In this document: in pieces, positions 43,598 through 53,072 of the stretch
Layout of the letters: the number at the start of each line of letters is the position of its first letter
How positions within the stretch are numbered: position 1 is the stretch's first letter
Assembly (NCBI GenBank): GCA_026705925.1
Contig: JAPOZT010000025.1
Coordinates: 16,797 to 80,796, forward strand
DNA: 64,000 nt
Direction: 5' to 3'
From: Gemmatimonadota bacterium
GTDB taxonomy: Bacteria > JAAXHH01
The notes under the pieces: generated by a model
What the model saw: the letters and a program-made list of their open reading frames with translations, nothing else
Told to the model about the DNA's origin: nothing
The model's database searches: none
Translations under genes and position numbers: made by a program

Positions 43598-44986
43598 TCA
43601 GCTCTTCGCCTTCCGGAATCGCCAGCCGTGAAGTATCCGACCGTAGTAGTTAAACATCCGCCTGGCCTCGGGATCGTCGAAGGGATAGTCCGCGCCGATC
43701 TGCCGGGCGGCGGCGAGGCCGGTCACGAAGCAGGTCTCCTGGCTGTTCACCAGGGTGTGGGCGCCGCAGTGCCAGGTCCGTCGCCTGCCCTGGATGAACC
43801 GGAACAGCTGGACGAGCCAGGCGACATGGCGCACGTCGTGTACGATGTGCTGGAACCAGCACTTTTTGACGATCTTCTGCTCATCGATCGGACTGACGGG
43901 GTTGTAGGTCACCAGGCAGGGTTTGTCGGACTGGTTGGCCCATGGCTGCTGGTTGTGCATAATGTAGGTGATTTCGTAGTTGTCCGGCCTGGCGCCGTAC
44001 TGTTCGATGTGATTGCTCCGCGTTTCCAGCGGTCTCACTTCGTTTTCCGGCAGGACGGAGGCGTCCGAATGCACGACCGTATGGTTGTGGAGTTCGCTTT
44101 CGTAGCGTATCGACGACAGAAGATAGCGTTCCAGGAACGTGGGCCGGTCGAGCAGCATCAGGGCCTGGTTCGCATTGCACGCGAAGACCACCTCGTCAAA
44201 TGTCTCCTCCACGCCGTCTGAGTCCTCGACCACGACGCAGTCTGACCGGCGGTGCACTTTACGCACCGGCCGGTTTAGGTATAATCTGTCCCGGAATCCG
44301 GCCGTCAGGTTCTCATAGATCCGTCGCGTGCCCTGGTCCCACGTCTGCATGGGCGTCGCGCGTTCGATGTCGAAGAACTCCAGGTACCGTGCGAAGAGGG
44401 CCGCCGGCATGTCGAACACGTTCGTGGCCATCAGGAAATTGACGAACATGGGCTTCAGGATCTTGTACCTGAAATCCCCGGAAAAACCGCGGAGGTTAAG
44501 CACCGTCCCCATGCTGACGTAATTAAAGGGATTGATTGCATTGATCAGCCTCGACCGGGAACGGGTCAGCCGGCCGAACCGGTGGATACGCTTAAGGAGC
44601 CGTTGAAACCGGGCAATCTCGGGCTGCAGTTGCCGTCTGATCTCGGACTCGAAATCGTGGGCGTAAACCTGGCCGTGGTACTTGACGCTGTAGTTGAACC
44701 GGGTATCCAGCAGTTCGATGCCGAACCGGTGCATCAGCAGCAGGATGTGGTGATAAACCGAAGGGATCAGCGCGGTAACGGATATGTCGAAGGGAATGGT
44801 GCCGCCGTCATCCTGCGGCATGTCGGCCGTAATCGCATTCCCGCCGACCTCGTCACGGGCCTCGTACAGCCGGAAATCGAACCGGTCCGGGTGGTGATGC
44901 AGCGCCCACGCGGCCCCGAGCCCGGAGATCCCGCCGCCGATGATGGCGATTCGCCGTGGTTTTGTGCCATTTCGGCCGGCTGTCAT
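43598..44986 (-). CDS. FAD/NAD-binding amine-oxidase-like protein (COG2907 type)
   Basis: A 462-residue flavoprotein with N-terminal 'RIAIIGGGISGLGAAWALHHH' and 'YEARDEVGGNAIT', the usual FAD-binding pair. 'TWDQGTRRIYENLT', 'FDEVVFACNANQALMLLD' and 'SETCFVTGLAAA'-like endings fit the predicted NAD/FAD-binding group often found near cyclopropane-fatty-acid synthases. The reaction is unknown. The ATG at 44986 is preferred to one at 45007 because it makes an ATGA overlap with the hyuB stop (44983-44986), so translation is coupled to the hydantoinase operon. It is the last gene before a 189-bp gap holding the Rieske promoter. Confidence 0.82.
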   Translation of the reverse strand: MTAGRNGTKPRRIAIIGGGISGLGAAWALHHHPDRFDFRLYEARDEVGGNAITADMPQDDGGTIPFDISVTALIPSVYHHILLLMHRFGIELLDTRFNYSVKYHGQVYAHDFESEIRRQLQPEIARFQRLLKRIHRFGRLTRSRSRLINAINPFNYVSMGTVLNLRGFSGDFRYKILKPMFVNFLMATNVFDMPAALFARYLEFFDIERATPMQTWDQGTRRIYENLTAGFRDRLYLNRPVRKVHRRSDCVVVEDSDGVEETFDEVVFACNANQALMLLDRPTFLERYLLSSIRYESELHNHTVVHSDASVLPENEVRPLETRSNHIEQYGARPDNYEITYIMHNQQPWANQSDKPCLVTYNPVSPIDEQKIVKKCWFQHIVHDVRHVAWLVQLFRFIQGRRRTWHCGAHTLVNSQETCFVTGLAAARQIGADYPFDDPEARRMFNYYGRILHGWRFRKAKS

Positions 44987-46668
44987 GATCCCCGATCCTT
45001 CGCGCAACGGTAGTACTCGCCCGCCCTTTCCGGGCTGACGAGCCCATTCCGGACGTCCTCTTCCACCCTTTCCGCTTCACGCTCGGCCGGGTCGCCCCAG
45101 CCGCCGCCGCCGGGTGTCTCGATTCGCAGGATCTCGTTCCGGTACAGTTCGGTGTGCGTCTTGGTCGGGATCTCCTTCTCGCGTCCTTTGGTGTCGATCA
45201 CGTAGCAGTGGGCCCCGGTCGCGTTCCCGCCGCCTTCGAGTCCCCATGGCGTGTACTTTCGGCGATCGGAACCCAGCGTGATGATGGTGCGTTCGCCGAG
45301 GCATTTCAGTTCCCGCATCATCCCGCATCCGCCGCGCCGGCGTCCCGGTCCCTCGGTGTCCGGGATCAGGCCGTACCGCTCGACCCGGAGCGGATAGGTG
45401 CGTTCCATGATTTCGACCGGCGCGTTCCGGGTGTTGGTTAGGTGGGTATGCACTCCGTCCTCGCCGTCGAGGTCGGACATGGCGCCCTGCCCGCCCGCGT
45501 AGGTCTCCACGTAGTTGTAGTAATCGCCCGTGCCGGGATCGATCCCGCCGATGTTGACCAGGTTCATCTCCCCGCTGCAGGCTGCGCACACGCGGTCGGG
45601 CGCCGCCTGGTACAGCGCGCCCATGAGCACGTCCACGACCCGCTGATCCGTCAGGATGTTGGCATTGCCGATGGCCGCGGGGTAGGTGGCCTGCAGGATG
45701 GAGCCCTCGGGCGCGAATATGTCAAGGGGCCGGTACGCCCCTGCGCAGGCCGGCAGGTCCGGATCAATCACCGCCTTGCACACGTAGCTGATGCAGGAAG
45801 CGGCCGCGGGAAGCCGGGCGTTCAAGGGACCCAGGACCTGGTCGCTGCATCCCGAGAAATCGGCGCTCAGTTCGTCCCCCGAGATGGTCAGGGTGACCGC
45901 GATCTTCACCGGCGTATCGGAGACCCCGTCGTCGTCCAGGTAGTCTTCGAAAGCGTACTCGCCGTCGGGCAGCGACCGGATGCCCGCGCGCATCCGCCGC
46001 TCGGCGTAGTCCTGGATTTCGTCCATGTAGCGAATGACTTCATCGGGAGATTCCCGCGACATTAGTTCGCTCACGCGCTGCTGGCCGATCTGAGCGCAGG
46101 CGAACTGCGCCATGAGGTCCCCGCGCACTTCGTACTGCGTCCGCACGTTCTGGTTGATCAGGCGGTAGATCTCTTCGTCGAGCCGTCCCTCCTTGAAAAT
46201 GGGAAGCGGCGGGATCTGCAGGCCCTCCTGGTAGATCTCCGTCACCCCGAAGGGCATGCTGCCCGGCGCGAAACCGCCCATGTCCACGTGATGGGCCGTG
46301 GATGCTGCCAGCGCGACCGGGCGTTGCTTGTGGAAAATGGCGGATACCAGGGAAACATCCGGCAGATGTCCCGGTCCCTCGGGGTAGGGCAGGTTCGTGA
46401 TGTAGACATCGCCCGGTCGCATGGCCGACACGGGATAGGCTTCCAGGATGGACCTGACCACGCCGGGCATGACGCCCAGATGCAGGGGGACGCCCGACTC
46501 GGCCTGTGCCAGTATCTCCCCGGAGGGCAGCACGATGGCCGCGGAGCAGTCGCGCCGGTCCTTGATATTGGTGGAGTAGCTGGTGCGGATCAGCGCGGCG
46601 CACATTTCTTCCGCGATGCCCGTCCACCGGTTGCGCATCAGTTCCAGGGTAATGGGGTCGGTCTTCAT
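44983..46668 (-). CDS. hyuB: Hydantoinase B / N-methylhydantoinase beta-type subunit
   Basis: A 561-residue HyuB/5-oxoprolinase C-terminal-type subunit. With HyuA it hydrolyses hydantoins, 5-oxoproline or related cyclic amides using ATP. Marks: 'DPITLELMRNRWTGIAEEMC' at the start, 'SYSTNIKDRRDCSAAI', 'HLGVMPGVV', 'GDVYITNLPYPEG', 'GNANILTDQRVVDVLMGAL' and 'ETPGGGGWGDP' at the end. ATG at 46668 overlaps the hyuA stop (ATGA, 46665-46668), so A and B are made together. Upstream in-frame codons lie in hyuA and are unlikely starts. Confidence 0.93.
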   Translation of the reverse strand: MKTDPITLELMRNRWTGIAEEMCAALIRTSYSTNIKDRRDCSAAIVLPSGEILAQAESGVPLHLGVMPGVVRSILEAYPVSAMRPGDVYITNLPYPEGPGHLPDVSLVSAIFHKQRPVALAASTAHHVDMGGFAPGSMPFGVTEIYQEGLQIPPLPIFKEGRLDEEIYRLINQNVRTQYEVRGDLMAQFACAQIGQQRVSELMSRESPDEVIRYMDEIQDYAERRMRAGIRSLPDGEYAFEDYLDDDGVSDTPVKIAVTLTISGDELSADFSGCSDQVLGPLNARLPAAASCISYVCKAVIDPDLPACAGAYRPLDIFAPEGSILQATYPAAIGNANILTDQRVVDVLMGALYQAAPDRVCAACSGEMNLVNIGGIDPGTGDYYNYVETYAGGQGAMSDLDGEDGVHTHLTNTRNAPVEIMERTYPLRVERYGLIPDTEGPGRRRGGCGMMRELKCLGERTIITLGSDRRKYTPWGLEGGGNATGAHCYVIDTKGREKEIPTKTHTELYRNEILRIETPGGGGWGDPAEREAERVEEDVRNGLVSPERAGEYYRCAKDRGS

Positions 46669-48707
46669 TCCGAATCCAGTCCGGTTATGGTGATCTGTTC
46701 CCATTCGTCGACGCATGCGGTCTGCCCGGGTCCGATCAGCGTCGTGGAATCGAGCTGTTCGACGATGGCCGGACCGTCGATCCGCTGTCCGGGAAGCAAG
46801 CCGGTCCTGCCGTAGACAGGCGTGTCCACCCAGTCGCCCGAGAAGTAGACCGGACGGGCGGCGAGGGGCGCGGCCCGGTCCGGCTCGACCCGTTCCGCCG
46901 GCTTGCGCCGGTCATCCGAAATGGGCAGCTCCGCGGAAACCCACACGTTGACGAGTTGAACGCACTGGTCGCGCCGCGCGAATCCGTACTGTCGCTCGTG
47001 TTCGAGGTGAAAGGCCGATCCGAGCAGGGCCAGGTCGACAGCGCCCCCGGGCAGATCGATGGGGATGTCGTATCCCTGTCCCGCGTACCGCAGCCCCACG
47101 CGCCGGCTGATGACGGGATCGCTTCCCTCCGAGGAAGTGGCCAGATCCTCTATCGCCTGTGCCGTAAGCTCGACGAGCATCTCTTCGAATCGCTCGGTCT
47201 CGATCCGGTCCAGCAGTTCCACGTGGGTCTGGATCCGGTCCGTCCGCAGGTTGGAAAAAACCAGGCCCTCGGCGGAGGCGACCCCGGGGGCGAGCGGTAT
47301 GACCACGTCGCGGATCCCCAGTTCCCGGGCGAGTTCGGCGCCGTGAAGCGGTCCCGCGCCGCCGAAGGGTACCAGGGTAAACAGGCGGGGATCGTACCCG
47401 CGTTCCACGGTGAGCTTGCGGATGGCCGCCGTCATGGAGGCGTTGATCACGCGGATGATGCCTTCGGCGGCCTCCTCGACCGTGCACCCCAGATGGGCGG
47501 CGATCTTTTCCTCGATCACCCTCTGCGCGGCCGCCGGGTCCAGGGTGATGGCGCCGCCAAGCAGGCTGGCCGTCGAGAGCCGGCCCAGGACCAGGTTCGC
47601 GTCCGTCACGGTGGGTTCGTTACCGCCGGTCCGGTAGCAGGCGGGACCCGGCACGGCCCCCGCGGACTGCGGTCCCACCCGCAGGGCACCGCCCGAATCG
47701 ATCCACGCGATGCTGCCGCCCCCCGCGCCGATCGTGTGGATGTCCATCATGGGTGCTTTCAGGGCCAGCCCATCAATTTCCGCGTTCTTCGCGAAGGCGA
47801 TGGCGCCTTCGTGAATCATGGCCACGTCGAAACTCGTTCCGCCCATGTCGGCTGTTATCACATTGGGCCGGCCGAGCCGCCGGCCGATCTCGTCTCCTGC
47901 CACCACGCCGCCGGCGGGTCCTGACAGGATCGTATGCACGCAGTGATCCGCGGCGTCCCGTGCCGAGGTGACGCCACCGTTGGATTTCATGACAAAGAGC
48001 GGCGCCTCGACGGCGGCGTCCGAAAGGGCGTCGTTCACCCGCTTGAGGTAGTTCGTCATCACCGGCTGCACGTAGGCGTTCATGGCGCAGGTGCTGAACC
48101 GCTCGTATTCGCCCTCTTCACGGCTCATATCGGAAGAAAGACAGACCGTGGTCTCCGGCAGCGCTTGCCGCAGCGCATCGCCGACTGCCCGCTCGTGGCC
48201 GGGATCGATGTGGCTGTGCAGCAACCCCACGCCCACCGCTTCGATGCCGTCCACTCTGAGCGCTTCGATCAGTTCTTCCAGCCGATCCCGGTCGACGGGC
48301 AGGGCTTCCGATCCGTCGTGCAGCGTTCGTTCCGGAAGCTCATACCGCAGGGAACGGGGCACGAGGGGCGGCGTCCGGCGAATACGCATGTTGTACAGGT
48401 GGGGCCGGTCCTGCCGCTGAATGTGGAGCACGTCCCGGAACCCTTCGGTGGTGATGAAGGCCGTGCGGGCGCCTTTACGCTGCAGGATGGTGTTGGTGGC
48501 CACCGTGGTACCGTGAATCAGGAACAGAATATCCGCATTGTCGTATCCGGCCCGTACCACGAGTTCCCTGACGCCTTCCACCAGCGCGCGGCTCGGATCG
48601 GCCGGCGTACTCGGCACCTTGTGGAACGCAAGCCGTCCCGTTTCGGGGTCGGACAGGACGAGATCGGTAAACGTGCCGCCCGTGTCTATGGCGATGCGAA
48701 CGCTCAT
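46665..48707 (-). CDS. hyuA: Hydantoinase A / ATP-dependent oxoprolinase-type subunit
   Basis: A 680-residue ASKHA-fold subunit that binds ATP and substrate. 'RIAIDTGGTFTDLVLSD' is the phosphate-binding start, and 'IHGTTVATNTILQRKG', 'SGPAGGVVAGDEIGRRLG', 'TADMGGTSFDVAMI' and 'FGGAGPLHGAELA' are classic. Together with HyuB it opens a cyclic amide ring. Its start is 6 bp behind the Gfo/Idh gene and its end is coupled to hyuB. In this operon it lies with enolase-superfamily, DapA-like and sugar-epimerase-like genes, suggesting breakdown of an unusual N-containing compound; the substrate is inference. Confidence 0.93.
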   Translation of the reverse strand: MSVRIAIDTGGTFTDLVLSDPETGRLAFHKVPSTPADPSRALVEGVRELVVRAGYDNADILFLIHGTTVATNTILQRKGARTAFITTEGFRDVLHIQRQDRPHLYNMRIRRTPPLVPRSLRYELPERTLHDGSEALPVDRDRLEELIEALRVDGIEAVGVGLLHSHIDPGHERAVGDALRQALPETTVCLSSDMSREEGEYERFSTCAMNAYVQPVMTNYLKRVNDALSDAAVEAPLFVMKSNGGVTSARDAADHCVHTILSGPAGGVVAGDEIGRRLGRPNVITADMGGTSFDVAMIHEGAIAFAKNAEIDGLALKAPMMDIHTIGAGGGSIAWIDSGGALRVGPQSAGAVPGPACYRTGGNEPTVTDANLVLGRLSTASLLGGAITLDPAAAQRVIEEKIAAHLGCTVEEAAEGIIRVINASMTAAIRKLTVERGYDPRLFTLVPFGGAGPLHGAELARELGIRDVVIPLAPGVASAEGLVFSNLRTDRIQTHVELLDRIETERFEEMLVELTAQAIEDLATSSEGSDPVISRRVGLRYAGQGYDIPIDLPGGAVDLALLGSAFHLEHERQYGFARRDQCVQLVNVWVSAELPISDDRRKPAERVEPDRAAPLAARPVYFSGDWVDTPVYGRTGLLPGQRIDGPAIVEQLDSTTLIGPGQTACVDEWEQITITGLDSE

Positions 48708-48713
48708 GGCGGG

Positions 48714-49772
48714 TCAGACCGCGTCTTCGTCCAGCGGGAAATCGATGCGTACGTTGCCGCGCTTCTGCGACGCGAGAAACCCCAGGATGATCTCCAGGGT
48801 ACTGCGGGCCGCGCGCGGCGGGGAAACGGTCTCGCCACCGTTTTCCATGACGTTGACGAGGTCCCGGATGGCCGCGGCGGAGTAGTAATGGGTCGGACCT
48901 TTGGGGGCGATGGTCTGGATGCCGTTTCCCGTGTCGAGCTCGTAGTAGTCCTCGTGAACGAACATCCATCCGTCGGTGCCGTCGAGCTGGTATCCGCCCC
49001 GGCATTCCCTGCCCTTCGATCCGTTGTAGAAGGCCCGCACGCCGTTCTTGAAGTGGATGAAGCCGGAGCAGCCCGGCTCCAGGTCCGCGTTCCGGCCGCC
49101 GTCGCCCCCGTAGGGCCAGTAGTCCTCGTAGCCTTCGTCGAGTTCGGCGAACACCCACGCGGGTTCCGATCCCGCGAGATAGCAGGTCATGTCGATCATG
49201 TGGGTGCCGTTCCGGAACAGAATGGCCCGGGGACCGCCGAAGTTCAGCACGATGCGTTTCAACGCGCCGATCGCTCCCTCGTCGAGCAACTGCTTGACTT
49301 CCCGGTAAACAGCACTCCAGCGCCGGGTGTGGTTGATCGTCATGGGTACGTTCCGGCTTTCCACCGCGGCAATCATGCGGTCGGCATCGGCGAGGGATGT
49401 CGCGATCGGTTTTTCGCAGTAAATACCCCGGACGCCCGACGCGACGCCGTCCACGACGATATCCGCGTGGCGGTGGTCCGAGGTCACCACGCTCAGGATA
49501 TCGGGCTTGCAGGCTTCCAGCATCTCCCGGTAGTCCGTGAATCCCCGCAGACCCGGGAAAGTACCCGACCAGTCCCTCAAGGTGTCCTGCAGGAGGTCTT
49601 CTTTCAGGTCGCAGACGCCGACCACCTCGGTAATCGGGAGGAGGGCATAGGCCGCCACGTGGCGGTTGGGCATTTCATGGCCCATCCCGTGGTCGCCGTC
49701 GACCGGGGGGCTTCCCGCCCCGATGCCGCTCAAGCCCACCACGCAGGCCCTGTAGGTCCGTTCGTCAGCCAT
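48714..49772 (-). CDS. Gfo/Idh/MocA-family oxidoreductase
   Basis: A 352-residue NAD(P)-dependent oxidoreductase. The N-terminus is 'RTYRACVVGLSGIGAGSPP', then 'GVCDLKEDLLQ' and the catalytic-Lys motif 'IYCEKPIATSLADADRM'. The substrate half contains 'NHTRRWSAVYREVKQLLDEGAIG' and 'INHT', typical of MocA-like enzymes. Its substrate is probably a polyol or sugar derivative. It lies 41 bp after the MLE-like gene and 6 bp before hyuA on the minus strand, so it is part of the long catabolic operon. Confidence 0.9.
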   Translation of the reverse strand: MADERTYRACVVGLSGIGAGSPPVDGDHGMGHEMPNRHVAAYALLPITEVVGVCDLKEDLLQDTLRDWSGTFPGLRGFTDYREMLEACKPDILSVVTSDHRHADIVVDGVASGVRGIYCEKPIATSLADADRMIAAVESRNVPMTINHTRRWSAVYREVKQLLDEGAIGALKRIVLNFGGPRAILFRNGTHMIDMTCYLAGSEPAWVFAELDEGYEDYWPYGGDGGRNADLEPGCSGFIHFKNGVRAFYNGSKGRECRGGYQLDGTDGWMFVHEDYYELDTGNGIQTIAPKGPTHYYSAAAIRDLVNVMENGGETVSPPRAARSTLEIILGFLASQKRGNVRIDFPLDEDAV

Positions 49773-49813
49773 GGCTGTCCTTTCTTAAGGTTGGTAAAAC
49801 TCCTGGGTAGGTG

Positions 49814-50929
49814 CTACGCGTCCTTCCAGCGTGCGACCTGTGCTTCATCCAGGGCGACGCCGAGTCCGGGGCCGTCGGGTACCTTCGCGGTAACCGGCCC
49901 GAGTTCCAGCGGCGTCTCGATCATATCGCCTTCGTGGTACAACGGTCCCAGCAGGTCTCCGGGATAGGTTTCGCTGTCGATGGCCTCCACGCAGGCCGCC
50001 ACGTGGAGCATGGCCGCCGTGCCGATACCCAGTTCGAGATTGCTGCCCATGTGACAACGCAGTCCCGCCGCCCGGGCCACGTGCGAGATGGCCAGCGTCT
50101 GGCCGATGCCACCGTTCTTGCCCGGATAGACGCTGATGATGTCGGCGGACCGCCGGAGTACCGTCTCCAGGGCGTCGTGGACGGTGAATACACTCTCGTC
50201 GGCCATGATGGGGATGGACGTGCCCGTGCGGATCAGGGCCGCTTCATCGTCGAACTGCGGCGCCGAGGGCTGCTCGGCGAAGAGTATGTCCAGGGGCTCC
50301 AGGAGACGCAGCATGCGGCGTGCCACCGCCGGCGGCCACCCGCAGTTCGCATCGATGCTCATCCGGATGTCGGGACCGGCCAGGGCGCGGATTGCACGGA
50401 CGCGTTCGAGGTCCTCGCCGGGGTCCAGTCCGACCTTGACCTTGAGACACTGCACGCCCCACTGCAGGAACTTTTCCGCCAGCGCAACGGAGGTCGGCAC
50501 GTCGAAGGCGCCGACCACCATCTTCATGGGGATCTCCTGCCGAACCTTGCCGCCCAGCAGCTGGTAGAGCGGGACGCCCGCGCGCTTCCCCGCCAGGTCC
50601 CACAACGCCATCTCCACGGCCGCCTTGGTAAAGGGGTTCAGCTTGATGACCTCTTCCATGAGCCCGCAGAGCCGGTTCACGTCCGCCGGGTCCTCGCCCT
50701 TGAGTGCGGGGTCCACCAGGTCCCTCACCGCGGCGGCGCACGAGGCGGACGTTTCCCCGCTCCAGCGCGGCGCGACCGTTGCCTCTCCCAGTCCGGTCAG
50801 CCCCTCGTCCGTGTGGATACGGAGGATGACATAGGGAGAGACGATGTGTTCGCCATGGGCGGTTTTCGTGGTCATGCCCTGCTTGAGGGGCACCTCGATG
50901 GGGATGGCTTCGATGCGGGTGATCTTCAT
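49814..50929 (-). CDS. Enolase-superfamily protein, mandelate racemase/muconate lactonizing enzyme type
   Basis: A 371-residue enzyme with the N-terminal capping domain ('MKITRIEAIPIEVPLKQ') and C-terminal barrel. First base: KxK in 'CLKVKVG'. Metal ligands: Asp in 'SIDANCGW', Glu in 'LFAEQP', Asp/Glu in 'IMADES'. The usual second-base Lys before the last glycine pair ('xKxxxxGG') reads 'VYPGKNGGIG', with Tyr where Lys is expected and a Lys three positions on. The start ATG at 50929 gives the standard N-terminus; the frame extends upstream into the DapA-like gene. The MLE/dipeptide epimerase subgroup fits best. The substrate is unknown. Confidence 0.88.
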   Translation of the reverse strand: MKITRIEAIPIEVPLKQGMTTKTAHGEHIVSPYVILRIHTDEGLTGLGEATVAPRWSGETSASCAAAVRDLVDPALKGEDPADVNRLCGLMEEVIKLNPFTKAAVEMALWDLAGKRAGVPLYQLLGGKVRQEIPMKMVVGAFDVPTSVALAEKFLQWGVQCLKVKVGLDPGEDLERVRAIRALAGPDIRMSIDANCGWPPAVARRMLRLLEPLDILFAEQPSAPQFDDEAALIRTGTSIPIMADESVFTVHDALETVLRRSADIISVYPGKNGGIGQTLAISHVARAAGLRCHMGSNLELGIGTAAMLHVAACVEAIDSETYPGDLLGPLYHEGDMIETPLELGPVTAKVPDGPGLGVALDEAQVARWKDA

Positions 50930-50966
50930 GTTCCGCTCCGTATGTTGTTGCGCTTCTCCGCCCCGC

Positions 50967-52028
50967 TTACCGGAGCCAGTCGTCCCGGTGTTCGGCGACG
51001 AAGTGTTCGTCGTTGAGATGGGGATAGGCCGCGTATACCCGGTTGATTTCCTCGTACTGGCCGGGCGACAGCGTCTCTTCGGGATTGAGGCACCACGTGC
51101 CTTCGAGCAGGCCCTGCCTGCGCAGCACCTCGTGAATACCGGGGATGCACCCGGCAAAACCGTGAGCCGGATCGAAGAATGCCGCGTTGCAGTCCGTGAC
51201 CTCGATCGAGCGGGTCAGCAGGTGTTGCGGTACGGGCTGGCCGGACGCGGAGGCGTCGTGGCATTCCCGCAACAACGCCACCGCGCCCCGGGTCCAGACG
51301 GCCCAGTGTCCCAGCAGTCCGCCCTTGAACCGTACGGACCGGCCTCCGTCCGCGCACCGGAAAACGTGTTCGGTAAGGAGGTCCATCACGATGTTGTCGT
51401 CGTTGCCGGTGTAAAGCGTGATTTCCTCCTGTCTTCCGGACTCCGCCAGGGCCCGCAGCACATCAAGCGTGTGGTACCGGTTGAACGCCGCGATCTTGAT
51501 GGCCACCACCCCTTCCAGTTCGACGAACCGCCGCCAGAAACGGTAGGGAAGCACCAGTCCGCCGACCGCGGGTTGCAGGTAGAAACCCATGACGGGAATG
51601 ACGTCGGCCACGGCGCGGCAGTGCGCGATGAGTTCGTCCTCCGAGGCGCCGCTCATGGCGGTCAGACTGAGCAGGCCGGCATGGAATCCGTGCGACCGCG
51701 CCGCTTCCGCCTCGCCGGTCGCCTGGGCCGTCCGTCCGCAGATTCCCGCAATCCGGATGAAGTCCGCCGGCGCCTCCCGGTCCATGACCTCCGCGGCCAG
51801 GCCGAGTACCGGTTCGTAGAGTCCGTGGGCAGGGTCCCGGATCTCGAACTGGGTCGTGTGGACGCCAACGGCGAGTCCACCGGCCCCGGCCGCGATGTAA
51901 TATCGCGTAAGAGCCCGCTGGCGCCGTTCATCCAGCCGACGGTCCGCCGTTACGGCCAGTGGATGGGCCGGGATGACCACGCCTCGCCGCATGGCCGATC
52001 GGACCGATGGGGGCATTGCGTCCTGCAT
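50967..52028 (-). CDS. Dihydrodipicolinate synthase/N-acetylneuraminate lyase-family protein
   Basis: A 353-residue class I aldolase-type protein. 'GVVIPAHPLAVTADRRLDERRQ' and 'YYIAAGAGGLAVGVHT' are the barrel start of the DapA/NanA family. The Schiff-base Lys is in 'VVAIKIAAFN' and the family Tyr may be in 'GFYLQPAVGG'. Length is longer than typical DapA (~295), with an extended C-terminus. It probably cleaves or joins a 2-keto acid and an aldehyde. It lies 30 bp from the epimerase gene and 37 bp before the MLE-like gene in the same operon. Confidence 0.82.
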   Translation of the reverse strand: MQDAMPPSVRSAMRRGVVIPAHPLAVTADRRLDERRQRALTRYYIAAGAGGLAVGVHTTQFEIRDPAHGLYEPVLGLAAEVMDREAPADFIRIAGICGRTAQATGEAEAARSHGFHAGLLSLTAMSGASEDELIAHCRAVADVIPVMGFYLQPAVGGLVLPYRFWRRFVELEGVVAIKIAAFNRYHTLDVLRALAESGRQEEITLYTGNDDNIVMDLLTEHVFRCADGGRSVRFKGGLLGHWAVWTRGAVALLRECHDASASGQPVPQHLLTRSIEVTDCNAAFFDPAHGFAGCIPGIHEVLRRQGLLEGTWCLNPEETLSPGQYEEINRVYAAYPHLNDEHFVAEHRDDWLR

Positions 52029-52058
52029 GGCTGCTCTCCAGCGTTTGGTATCCTTCGA

Positions 52059-53072
52059 TCAGAAACGTCCGCTGCGCGACTCGTACCCGGTCGGTTTGTC
52101 CAGGCTGCGGCCACCGATGCGGATCCAGTGGGCGACCCACTCTGCGATCCTTTCCGGCGGGACCCCCGGCTCACCCAGCCTGTCGAAGAGCCTCCGGGCG
52201 TTGCCAAGCAGGGCCGTATCGCTTTCACGGCCAGTGAAACCCGGCTCCATTTTCAGCCGGCGTCCGAGGATTTCGGACATCGACCGGACGGAGAGGACAT
52301 CCGGTCCCGTCAGGTTAAGGATCGTGGCGGGACTGCTGCACATAGGAAACATCCGCGCCAGGTAACCATTGGCGTCTCCCTGCCAGATCTGGTTCACATG
52401 ACCCATGGCCAGGTTGATCGGCACGCCATCATGGATCTTTCTGCCGAGGTCGTGGATGATGCCGTACCGCAGTTCCGTGGCGTAGAACAGACGGACGATC
52501 AGCAGGGGCGTTCCCTGTTCCAGGCACAGGTGTTCCGCGATGCGTTCCCCGCCCAGACGCGACTGTGCGTACTCGCCCACCGGTCCGATTTCGCCGTCCT
52601 CGTCCGCGCCGCCCTCCGCGACCGGGGTATAGGCATAGACGTTGCCCGAACTCACGTAGATGACGCGAGATCCGGCGTACCTGCGCATGATCCGTCCCGG
52701 CAGCCAGGTATTCATCGCCCAGGTCATGGACGCGTTGCCCGTGGCGCCGAACTTGAACCCCGCGAGAAACAGTACATTCGGCGCCTCGGGCAGGCGGGCC
52801 AGGTCCTTTTCGTCGAGCAGGTCCGCCCGGACGGTTTCGACGCCGGCTTCTTCGAGATAGGCGCTGACCCTTGCGTCGCTGAACCGGGAGACGCCGATCA
52901 CGCGCCGCGCGCCGGCCCGTACGAGAAGTTCCGCCAGGGTCGGCCCCATCTTCCCGCCGGCGCCCAGAATCACCACGTCGCCTTCCAGTTCCGACACGGC
53001 CCCGACGACGGCCGTCGACGGGGCCGTCATCCGTTCGATCAGCATCTCCTCGCTCGTGATCAGATCAGGCAT
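52059..53072 (-). CDS. NAD-dependent epimerase/dehydratase-family protein
   Basis: A 337-residue extended SDR. 'GDVVILGAGGKMGPTLAELLVRAG' holds the GxxGxxG nucleotide motif, 'RVIYVSSGNVYAYTPV' is the active-site strand, and 'GEYAQSRLGGERI' corresponds to the catalytic Tyr-x-x-x-Lys region. There the Lys position is occupied by Arg or Leu, so redox activity is uncertain. The start at 53072 overlaps the transglutaminase-like gene by 8 bp; the longer upstream frame is antisense-like in composition and unlikely. It may act on a nucleotide sugar or other sugar. Confidence 0.78.
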   Translation of the reverse strand: MPDLITSEEMLIERMTAPSTAVVGAVSELEGDVVILGAGGKMGPTLAELLVRAGARRVIGVSRFSDARVSAYLEEAGVETVRADLLDEKDLARLPEAPNVLFLAGFKFGATGNASMTWAMNTWLPGRIMRRYAGSRVIYVSSGNVYAYTPVAEGGADEDGEIGPVGEYAQSRLGGERIAEHLCLEQGTPLLIVRLFYATELRYGIIHDLGRKIHDGVPINLAMGHVNQIWQGDANGYLARMFPMCSSPATILNLTGPDVLSVRSMSEILGRRLKMEPGFTGRESDTALLGNARRLFDRLGEPGVPPERIAEWVAHWIRIGGRSLDKPTGYESRSGRF

